This document shows, in pieces, positions 58,036 to 64,000 of a stretch of DNA of 64,000 bases. Within the stretch, counting starts at the first letter, position 1, and every line of letters begins with the position of its first letter. The notes under the pieces are model-generated. The model had not been told where the DNA came from, ran no database searches, and saw only the letters and a program-made list of their open reading frames with translations. The translations under genes and the position numbers were made by a program. Source of the DNA: Curtobacterium flaccumfaciens. Lineage in GTDB: Bacteria; Actinomycetota; Actinomycetes; Actinomycetales; Microbacteriaceae. The stretch spans positions 124,001 through 188,000 of the forward strand of contig NZ_SNVW01000006.1 of NCBI RefSeq assembly GCF_004361695.1, read 5' to 3'.

Positions 58036-59193
58036 ATGACGTCGACCAACGCGACGAGTGAACTGCACGAGATCCTGGGACAGCGGCTGGAGGGCGACGG
58101 CACGTGGGCATGGGCCTACGCCGACGTCTCCGGCAACGTGGAGGACCCGAGGCGACAGGCAGCGCTGAAGCTGCGCGCCGTCGAGGAAGCCCTCCGCGCA
58201 CAGGGCGCGACCGACGACGTCGTGGACCTCGTCGCCGGCGAGTTCGAACAGGAACCCGGCGTCCCGTCGCCCGTCACGCGCTACGTGCTCGTGCACGACG
58301 GTGCGCTCGTGCTCAGCGAGGTGCTGCCCGGCAACCTGCACGGGCCCGAGGCTGTCGGCGTCGGTGCCGTCCCCGACCTCGTCCCCCTCGTTGCACACCG
58401 GCCGGTCGATCTGCCGTTCCTGGTCGTGCACGCCGGCAAGGAGGGTGGTGCCCTCCGCGTCTACCGTCTCGGCCACGCACCGGTGACGCACGACGAGCAG
58501 CAGGTACAGGGCCGGAACGACACCCTGCACTACGCGAAGGCCGGCACCGGGTGGAAGCAGCCGCACTGGCAGCAGCACACCGAGGAGATCTGGAAGCAGA
58601 ACTCGTCGGAGGTCGCCACGGCGGTCGACGAGGCCGTCCGCTCGCTCCGCCCCGGGCTCGTGGTCGTCGCCGGTGACGTCACCGCGCGTGAGCTCCTCGT
58701 CAAGGCACTCTCGAACGAGGCGAAGGCCCTGACGTCGGTGTTCCCCGGCGACCCGCGAGCGGACGCCGGATCCAAGCAGGCGTTCGTGGAGCACGTCGAG
58801 ACCGCCCTCGCCCGCGTCGTCGCCACGCGTCGGCACGACCTCGAGGACCTGCTCCGCACCCACGTCGGGCGCGGCGACAACCTCGCCGTGACCGGACTTG
58901 GCTCCGTCGTCGCGGCGCTGCAGCAGGCGCAGGGGGCCGTCGTCGCCCTCGACTCCGTCGCGGTGGGGGACCGGACGCTGCTCGCGCTCGCCGGGGCCCC
59001 GTGGGTGGCGACGGCGCCGGAGCAGGCTGCCGGGACGCCCGTGATCGGTGCGGTGCCGGCCGTGTGCGCTCTCGTGCGCGCGGCGGTCCTCACCGACGCC
59101 GAGCTCGTCCTCGTGAACGCGGCGTCGTTGCCCGGCGGTGCGGCAGCCGCGGCGCTGCTGCGCTGGCCGGTGGGGCCCGCCGTCCCGGCCTGA
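58036..59193 (+). CDS. eRF1-like protein, Rv2629/baeRF2 family
   Basis: A 385-residue cytosolic protein related to the archaeal/eukaryotic release-factor fold. GTWAWAYADVSGNVEDPRRQ, TRYVLVHDGALVLSEVLPG and LVVVAGDVTARELLVKAL are the ordered family segments; the C-terminal L7Ae-like half ends in VLTDAELVLVNA. A GGQ hydrolysis motif is not seen where eRF1 has it (QVQGRND region). ATG 58036 follows GAGGAG. Members may act in ribosome hibernation or rescue; direct evidence is lacking. Confidence 0.8.
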   Translation: MTSTNATSELHEILGQRLEGDGTWAWAYADVSGNVEDPRRQAALKLRAVEEALRAQGATDDVVDLVAGEFEQEPGVPSPVTRYVLVHDGALVLSEVLPGNLHGPEAVGVGAVPDLVPLVAHRPVDLPFLVVHAGKEGGALRVYRLGHAPVTHDEQQVQGRNDTLHYAKAGTGWKQPHWQQHTEEIWKQNSSEVATAVDEAVRSLRPGLVVVAGDVTARELLVKALSNEAKALTSVFPGDPRADAGSKQAFVEHVETALARVVATRRHDLEDLLRTHVGRGDNLAVTGLGSVVAALQQAQGAVVALDSVAVGDRTLLALAGAPWVATAPEQAAGTPVIGAVPAVCALVRAAVLTDAELVLVNAASLPGGAAAAALLRWPVGPAVPA

Positions 59194-59250
59194 GCCCAGG
59201 GCGGGCGCAGGCGGCAGGCGGCAGGCGCTAGCGGCAGGCGCTTCCGCGCG

Positions 59251-59315
59251 TGGGAGGCGGATCCGCGCATAGGAGGTCGGTCCTTCCGGCTCCCCATGCG
59301 CGGATCCGCCTCCCA
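59251..59315. terminator. Long inverted repeat between convergent genes
   Basis: Perfect 20-bp arms TGGGAGGCGGATCCGCGCAT (59251-59270) and their complement (59296-59315) with a 25-nt loop, preceded by AGGCGGC-type tandem repeats. Likely transcription terminator or an intergenic element. Confidence 0.7.
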
Positions 59316-59401
59316 TCGCTCGTGCGATGGGCTGCAACGCCGTGCCGATCGCCGGTCGCGCGAGCCGGGGTGGTCGTCAGCCGCGCGAGCCGTCGCGATC
59401 G

Positions 59402-60607
59402 TCAGTCGTGCGAGCGGTCCCGGCGTGGCACCAGGGGCAGCGCCAGCACGGGCAGCACTGCCACGATCCCGAACGACGCGGCGAACCCGAGCGCTCCCAC
59501 CAGCGCGCCGATGCCCGGGCCGACGGCGCTCGCCGCGATGAACTGCCCGGTGTTCTGCGCCCCGAGCGCCCGGCCCGACCAGAACGGCCCCGCTGCCTCG
59601 GCCACCGACGTGTACGCCAGGCCGTTGTCGGCGACCGTCACGCTCGTCGCGATGACCAGGAACACCGCGGCTCCGGCGAGGTGCGTCACGTCGACGAGCG
59701 CCAGCAGGCCCATCACCACGGCGGCGCTCAGCGCGACGATCCGCAACGGTCCCACCCGGGAGCCCGCGCGGTCGCTCCAGACCCCCACGAGGATCCGCCC
59801 GATCGCCCCGACGAACTGCGACGCCCCGACGAGCAGGCCAGCGGCCGGCGTCGACCACCCGAGTCCGACGAGCCACACCAGCCCGTAGGTCGACAGCGTG
59901 AACTGCGGGACGACGAGCAGGATCGACACGGCGTGCACCCGCCACAGGAAGCCGTTCGAACGGTAGGGGTTGTCGGTGACCGCGGTCGGTGCGGCCGATC
60001 GAGCCGGACGCGGCGGGTTGGCGATGCCGATCGCGCAGCACACCGCCAGCACCGCGCAGAGGACGATCGGCAGGACCAGCGCGGCTCGGATGCCGGACAC
60101 CTCGGCGAGCTGCGGCACCGTGACCGCGGCGAGCGTCACCCCGAGTGGCTGCGACATCTGCCGGATCCCCATCGCCAGGCCGCGGCGCTCCTTCGGGAAC
60201 CAGCCGACCACGACCCGCCCGCTCGCGGCGTTCGTCGAGGCGCTCGTCATGCCACCCGCCAGGAACGCGAGCCCGAGCAGCACGGGGTCGCCCGCCGCTG
60301 CCCACGCGGCGAGGACCGCGAGGGTGGTGAGCACGAGTCCGCCGGCGATGACGATGCGCTCGCCGAAGCGGTCCGTGATCGCGCCCCAGGCGATGAGCGT
60401 CAGGACCATGCCGAACGTCGGCGCCGCGGCGAGGAGCCCCGCCTGCGTGAGCGACGTCCCCTGCGCGTGCAGGTACGGGATGAGCAGCGCGGGTGCCGAG
60501 ACGACGAGCGTGCCCGCGGCCTGTGCGGCGACCCCGAGCGCGAGCATCGTCCACGCCCTGCCGGAGATCGGTGGAGTCGAGGTCGTGTGGGGCACCGTGG
60601 AGGTCAT
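59402..60607 (-). CDS. MFS transporter
   Basis: A 401-residue major facilitator with twelve helices and short termini. WGAITDRFGERIVIAGG is motif A; GWFPKERRGLAMGIRQMSQPLGVTLA, shown in part, is typical of the NNP/OFA-like group; VGVWSDRAGSRVGPLR repeats motif A in the second half. ATG 60607 starts the leftward gene, divergent from a GntR regulator with paired TGGTATACCA operators between. Substrate unknown, probably an organic acid or aromatic compound. Confidence 0.82.
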   Translation of the reverse strand: MTSTVPHTTSTPPISGRAWTMLALGVAAQAAGTLVVSAPALLIPYLHAQGTSLTQAGLLAAAPTFGMVLTLIAWGAITDRFGERIVIAGGLVLTTLAVLAAWAAAGDPVLLGLAFLAGGMTSASTNAASGRVVVGWFPKERRGLAMGIRQMSQPLGVTLAAVTVPQLAEVSGIRAALVLPIVLCAVLAVCCAIGIANPPRPARSAAPTAVTDNPYRSNGFLWRVHAVSILLVVPQFTLSTYGLVWLVGLGWSTPAAGLLVGASQFVGAIGRILVGVWSDRAGSRVGPLRIVALSAAVVMGLLALVDVTHLAGAAVFLVIATSVTVADNGLAYTSVAEAAGPFWSGRALGAQNTGQFIAASAVGPGIGALVGALGFAASFGIVAVLPVLALPLVPRRDRSHD

Positions 60608-60635
60608 CGAGGCAGTCGTTTCGTCGCGGAACTGA

Positions 60636-60660
60636 TTGGTATACCAAAACGGTATACCAT
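60636..60660. promoter_or_regulatory. Two adjacent TGGTATACCA operators
   Basis: TTGGTATACCAA (60636-60647) is perfect; ACGGTATACCAT (60649-60660) is near-perfect, centre distance 13 bp. Located 30 bp upstream of both the MFS and GntR starts; typical FadR-subfamily sites. Confidence 0.75.
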
Positions 60661-60691
60661 TCCGCGTCGACCGCCACTAGGCTGGTGCGCC

Positions 60692-61393
60692 GTGAGCGAG
60701 ACGACCGACGCACCGCCCGTGTCGCAGACCAGCCAGCTCTACGACAACCTGCGGTCCGCGATCCTGACGCTCGAGATCGCCCCGGGCGAGCGGATCTCCG
60801 AACGCGGGCTCGAGGCGCGTTTCCACGCGTCGCGCACGCCCGTCCGCGCAGCGCTCTCGCGGCTCGAGCGCGAGGGGCTCATCCTGCACGAGGGCCGCTC
60901 GTGGACGGTCACCCCGATCGACCTCGACGAGATCGCCTCGCTCGCCGAACTCCGCGGCGTGCTCGAACCCGCCGCCGCACGCCTCGCCGTCGGCCGCGCG
61001 TCTGAGGCCCAGCTCGCCGAGGTCCGAGCGCACCTCGACACCCTCCGTCCGACGCCCGACCAGCAGGCCGGCATCCGGATGGGCTCGACGTTCCACCTCG
61101 ACCTGGCAGCGCTCGGCGGCAACCGGTTCATCACGGACGCGATCGCCGACGCGCTCACACGCCTCGAGCGCACCCGGTGGATCGAGGTGCGCACGCCAGA
61201 GGCCCGCGACGCCGCGTGGGAGGAGCACAGCGCGATCATCGACGCCGTGCGGGACGGCGACGGTGACCGGGCTGCCGAACTCCTCGCAGCGCACGTCGCG
61301 GGCACGAACGACCGGTTGCTCGCGTGGATCGCGCAGGAGCGCCGCCGACTCCGCGGAGCGGGCATGGCGATCGTCGGCGCGACCGAACGCTGA
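60692..61393 (+). CDS. GntR-family (FCD) regulator of the divergent MFS
   Basis: A 233-residue regulator. Winged helix in residues ~12-75 (LYDNLRSAILTLEIAPGERI; ASRTPVRAALSRLEREGLI). The FCD domain has the metal-binding pattern around FHLDLAALGGNRFI and HVAGTNDRLLAW. GTG at 60692 lies 8 nt after TAGGCT (leaderless). It should repress the MFS and itself at the two TGGTATACCA sites. Confidence 0.87.
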   Translation: MSETTDAPPVSQTSQLYDNLRSAILTLEIAPGERISERGLEARFHASRTPVRAALSRLEREGLILHEGRSWTVTPIDLDEIASLAELRGVLEPAAARLAVGRASEAQLAEVRAHLDTLRPTPDQQAGIRMGSTFHLDLAALGGNRFITDAIADALTRLERTRWIEVRTPEARDAAWEEHSAIIDAVRDGDGDRAAELLAAHVAGTNDRLLAWIAQERRRLRGAGMAIVGATER

Positions 61394-61453
61394 GCCGCGG
61401 CTCGGACGTCACGCCGAACGCTGCGCAGGCCTCGAGCCGACCGCGGCGCGGGC

Positions 61454-61606
61454 CTACGGTCTCGCGGCGTCCTCGGCGGCGTCGATCTGGTCGAAGATCC
61501 ACGCCGTGCTGCCGTCGGAGTGGTCGAGCAGCGCGTCCTTGACCTCTTGCTCGTCGGTGTTCTGCCTCTGGGAGAGCTTGCTCCCGGAACGTGTCGACTG
61601 TGACAT
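61454..61606 (-). CDS. Small protein of unknown function (50 aa)
   Basis: Too short for usual gene calling but convincing: ATG at 61606 with AAGGA 6 nt upstream, third positions G/C-biased. The sequence begins MSQSTRSGSKLSQRQNTDEQ and ends IFDQIDAAEDAARP; a basic Ser/Arg start and an acidic amphipathic helix (VKDALLDHSDGS). No membrane segment. Alone between a GntR and a LacI regulator gene. Function unknown. Confidence 0.6.
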   Translation of the reverse strand: MSQSTRSGSKLSQRQNTDEQEVKDALLDHSDGSTAWIFDQIDAAEDAARP

Positions 61607-61771
61607 GGACTGTCCTTCCCTGCGTGTGTGGGCATCGTGGTGACGCGGGCTTCCTGCCCGCCGGTGCGCTTCCTCACGGGACGTACTGAGGTCGTGACAG
61701 TGTCCCGCCGCTCATCCGCAGAACGCAAGGGGTTTCCACGACCTGTGGAGAAGACGTCGCCGACGCCTGCC

Positions 61772-61777
61772 TAGGAT
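61772..61777 (+). promoter_or_regulatory. -10 box of the LacI-type regulator
   Basis: TAGGAT about 70 bp before the TTG at 61844; leaves room for GGGAGG at 61832-61837, so this gene has a leader, unlike many neighbours. Confidence 0.45.
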
Positions 61778-61843
61778 GGTCCGGCCGCCGGCTCGCGGCA
61801 CGAGGCAGTGGACGTCACGCAGGCGTCGGACGGGAGGCACGGC

Positions 61844-62947
61844 TTGGCCGAGCAGCGCACGGCGCCTCCCACGGTCTACGACGTCGCGTCCGCGGCCGGC
61901 GTGTCGATCGCCACGGTCTCGCGCGTGCTGCGCACGCCGGGCGCCGTCCGCGAGGGCACGCGGGACCGCGTGCAAGCGGCGATCCGGACCCTCGGCTACG
62001 TCCCCTCCGGCAATGCCCGCGCCCTTGCCGGCAAGCGCACCGGCGTGGTCGGACTCCTGCTGCCCGGGTTCGACGTCGTGCCCGACGAACGACCGGACCT
62101 CGTCACCGACGGCGGCGTCCGGGTCGTCGACGACCGCCGACACGTGACGCAGCCGTTCTCGTCCAACCTGTACTTCGACGAGGTCCTGCGCGGCGCCGAG
62201 ACCGAGGCGTGGCAGCGCGGCCTGGCGCTCATGGTCGCCGCCGGTCGTGGCTCGTCGCGCGACGTCATCGTCAACGACGTCGCGGGCCGGGTCGACGGCC
62301 TGGCCGTCCTCGCGCAGACGGTGCCGGACGACCTGCTCGAGCACGTCGCCAGACGCATCCCGGTCGTGGTGCTCGCGGACGACCGGCGCTCGCACGGCTT
62401 CGACTCCGTGAGCGTCGACAACGCCGCCGGCATGCGTACCATCGGCGCCCACGTCATCGGGCGGCTCGGCATCCGATCGCTGGTGTACCTGGCCGGGCCG
62501 ATCGACTCACCCGACGACATGGAACGGTCTGCGGGGTTCCGGCAGGCGCTCGACGACCACGGGGTGCCGCCCGCGTCCGTGCGGGTCGTGCACGGTGACT
62601 TCGGTCGGGTGCGGGCGCGCGAGCTCGCCGCGCAGCTGCTCGACGGCGCCGAGGTCCCGCGGGCGATCGTCTGCTCGAACGACCAGTCCGCGCTCGGGGT
62701 GCTCGACGCCGCCGGGGCTCGCGGGGTGCGCGTGCCGGAGGACCTCGTCGTCACCGGCTTCGACGGCATCGACGCCGGTCGGTTCTCGGCGCCCCCGCTG
62801 ACGACCGTGCACCAGCCGATGGGAGAGCTCGGGCGCGCGGCGGTCCGGGCGATCGTCGACCGGCTCGAGCGGCGCGAGGGCGCTCCGCGCGCGATGCGTC
62901 TGCCCGTCGAGGTCCTGCTCCGCGAGAGCTGCCCCCCGTCCCTCTGA
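61844..62947 (+). CDS. LacI-family repressor upstream of an SBP_bac_5 transporter
   Basis: A 367-residue repressor. I chose TTG 61844 since GGGAGG precedes it by 7 nt; a GTG at 61808 would add 12 residues. The DNA-binding domain (TVYDVASAAGVSIATVSRVL, then YVPSGNARALAGKRT) and the sugar-sensing core (SNLYFDEVLRGAETEAWQRG; CSNDQSALGVLDAAG; VVTGFDGIDAGRFSAPPLTT) are complete. A palindrome ATGTAAGCGCATACAT (63196-63211) before the next gene is the probable target, so it likely controls the downstream oligosaccharide/peptide importer. Confidence 0.9.
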   Translation: MAEQRTAPPTVYDVASAAGVSIATVSRVLRTPGAVREGTRDRVQAAIRTLGYVPSGNARALAGKRTGVVGLLLPGFDVVPDERPDLVTDGGVRVVDDRRHVTQPFSSNLYFDEVLRGAETEAWQRGLALMVAAGRGSSRDVIVNDVAGRVDGLAVLAQTVPDDLLEHVARRIPVVVLADDRRSHGFDSVSVDNAAGMRTIGAHVIGRLGIRSLVYLAGPIDSPDDMERSAGFRQALDDHGVPPASVRVVHGDFGRVRARELAAQLLDGAEVPRAIVCSNDQSALGVLDAAGARGVRVPEDLVVTGFDGIDAGRFSAPPLTTVHQPMGELGRAAVRAIVDRLERREGAPRAMRLPVEVLLRESCPPSL

Positions 62948-63051
62948 CCCCGCCGCCCGCCCCGCCCGCGCCGCCCGCGCCGCCCGCGCCGCCCGCGCCC
63001 GAACGCCTGCCCCGCCCCGCACGCCCGCACCGCCGCGCGCCGCCCGCCTGT

Positions 63052-63108
63052 CGAGATCGCACAATGTGTCGCTCTCGCACCCGGCCTCCGGCTCTTCGTG
63101 CGATCTCG
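63052..63108. repeat. Intergenic inverted repeat after the LacI gene
   Basis: CGAGATCGCAC (63052-63062) and GTGCGATCTCG (63098-63108), perfect 11-bp arms with a 35-nt loop. It lies in the 302-bp gap 62948-63249, whose first 100 bp are CCGCCCGCG low-complexity DNA. Possible terminator. Confidence 0.6.
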
Positions 63109-63195
63109 GCGAACGTGAGCGGCACGTCGTGCCCCCTCCCCACGTGCCGCCCCCGCAAACAAACGCCGCGACCGCGCACCCGCTTGCAGAACGCG

Positions 63196-63211
63196 ATGTA
63201 AGCGCATACAT
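63196..63211. promoter_or_regulatory. LacI-type operator of the SBP_bac_5 operon
   Basis: ATGTAAGCGCATACAT, palindromic with one central mismatch pair, overlapping a TACATT -10 box (63206-63211). The start codon is 39 bp downstream. Confidence 0.7.
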
Positions 63212-63249
63212 TGTCTCGGTACCCACTCGACACGGAGGTCGACCGAGCA

Positions 63250-64000
63250 ATGACGCTTCCCCCACAGCGCGCGCGCGGGCAGCTTGACCCACGCACCCCG
63301 GCCACCCGCCGCGGTCGGCGCAGCCGCATCATCGCGGCCATCGCCGGCATGGCGGTCGTGGCCCTCGTGGCCACCGGCTGCAGCATCCAGGTCCGTTCCC
63401 AGCCGGACCCGAGCATCGGCAAGGACACGATGCTCATCAACGCGGACCACGGCAACCCGCTGTTCGACCGCAACTTCAACCCGTACATCGCGAACGCCCG
63501 CACGGCGTCGAAGTGGATGTACGAGCCCCTCATCGAGGTGAACCCCCTCGACGGCAAGCGCAACCCGTGGCTCGCGAGCTCCTGGTCGCAGCCCGACGCC
63601 AAGACGATCGACATGACGATCCGCAGCGGCGTCGAGTGGTCGAACGGCGACGCGTTCAGCGCGAAGGACGTCGTCTTCACCTTCGACCTGCTGAAGAAGT
63701 TCCCCGCCATGGACGTCAAGGGCGCCTGGCAGCACATCGACACGATCGAGCAGCGGGGCGACCACGTCGTCTTCCACCTCAAGAGCGAGGACGTCCCGAG
63801 CCTGACGATCATCGGGCAGACGTACATCCTCGGCGAGCAGCACTGGGGCAAGGTCAAGGACCCGACCACGTGGCGCGACCCGAACCCGGTGGGCACCGGC
63901 CCGTTCGTGCTCGGCAACTACACCGACCAGCAGTACTCGATGGACAAGAACAAGCGGTACTGGCAGGCCGACAAGATCGCCATCAAGCACCTCATCCTGC
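63250..64000 (+). CDS. Oligopeptide/oligosaccharide ABC substrate-binding lipoprotein (SBP_bac_5), 5' part
   Basis: Only the first ~250 residues are in the window. A basic start (ATRRGRRSRII), a hydrophobic segment and the lipobox LVATGC mark an exported lipoprotein. DHGNPLFDRNFNPYIANART, WLASSWSQPDAKTIDMTIR and VEWSNGDAFSAKDVVFTFDL are the OppA/DppA-family hallmarks. ATG 63250 follows GGAGG by 10 nt. Under a LacI repressor, such proteins often bind beta-glucosides or cellobiose rather than peptides. The permeases and ATPases should lie beyond base 64000. Confidence 0.9.
   Translation, partial: MTLPPQRARGQLDPRTPATRRGRRSRIIAAIAGMAVVALVATGCSIQVRSQPDPSIGKDTMLINADHGNPLFDRNFNPYIANARTASKWMYEPLIEVNPLDGKRNPWLASSWSQPDAKTIDMTIRSGVEWSNGDAFSAKDVVFTFDLLKKFPAMDVKGAWQHIDTIEQRGDHVVFHLKSEDVPSLTIIGQTYILGEQHWGKVKDPTTWRDPNPVGTGPFVLGNYTDQQYSMDKNKRYWQADKIAIKHLIL

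Overview
ORGANISM. The window is chromosomal DNA of a high-GC Gram-positive actinobacterium, most likely a Microbacteriaceae member close to Curtobacterium. This is inferred from four things: very high GC with strong G/C third-codon bias; a C50-type carotenoid cluster (idi / crtE-crtB-crtI-crtYe-crtYf-crtEb); many starts preceded by a TAnnnT -10 box only 6-8 nt upstream (leaderless style); and actinobacterial families such as DUF3151 and a CopD-CtaG fusion. No transposase, integrase, prophage or CRISPR array is visible. LAYOUT. 1-5.6 kb: a zinc alcohol dehydrogenase cut by the left edge, a small conserved protein, a hipBA toxin-antitoxin pair wedged against the 3' end of a glycerate kinase gene, and an FAD amine oxidase. 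5.6-10.8 kb: a class A beta-lactamase lipoprotein, then a GntR-controlled set (GntR, MFS, solo NMT1-like binding protein, ornithine-cyclodeaminase family). 10.9-23.5 kb: a drug-type MFS with an esterase, tRNA-Gly(CCC), two genes of unknown role, a sortase-anchored lectin/Ig adhesin, CopD-CtaG, a double GNAT, dCTP deaminase, and an Xre-MNT/HEPN pair. 23.8-36.7 kb: a sugar ABC importer, a LacI regulator, and a four-gene catabolic operon (MFS, SDR, FAD oxidase, FGGY kinase), followed by CorA and a GlpP-type antiterminator. 36.8-42.7 kb: carotenoid genes. 42.8-49.3 kb: a Gfo/Idh oxidoreductase, membrane proteins, an SDR, an ABC-F ATPase with a candidate leader peptide, and DUF3151. 49.5-56 kb: a lactose/galactoside operon (binding protein, two permeases, GH2 beta-galactosidase). 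56-64 kb: a secreted protein, an acyltransferase, an eRF1-like protein, an MFS/GntR divergon, a small protein, a LacI regulator, and the start of an oligopeptide/oligosaccharide binding protein. HOW IT WORKS TOGETHER. Much of the window is carbohydrate uptake and catabolism under LacI- and GntR-type repressors whose palindromic operators can be read directly. The most interesting system is at 23.8-36.7 kb. Its gene content parallels the uncharacterised E. coli ygc locus (antiterminator YgcP, FAD oxidase YgcU, SDR YgcW, MFS YqcE, kinase YgcE). Here the operon has a very strong intrinsic terminator in its own 5' leader, and a GlpP/YgcP-family antiterminator gene lies 1.4 kb beyond the operon end. 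A LacI operator pair joins the operon to the ABC importer. Other notable points: CrtYf and CrtEb lie in one uninterrupted reading frame; the hipBA module is bounded by a duplicated 3' end of the glycerate kinase gene; and two intergenic palindrome families (42 bp and 90 bp) recur, one of which has invaded the coding end of a permease gene.
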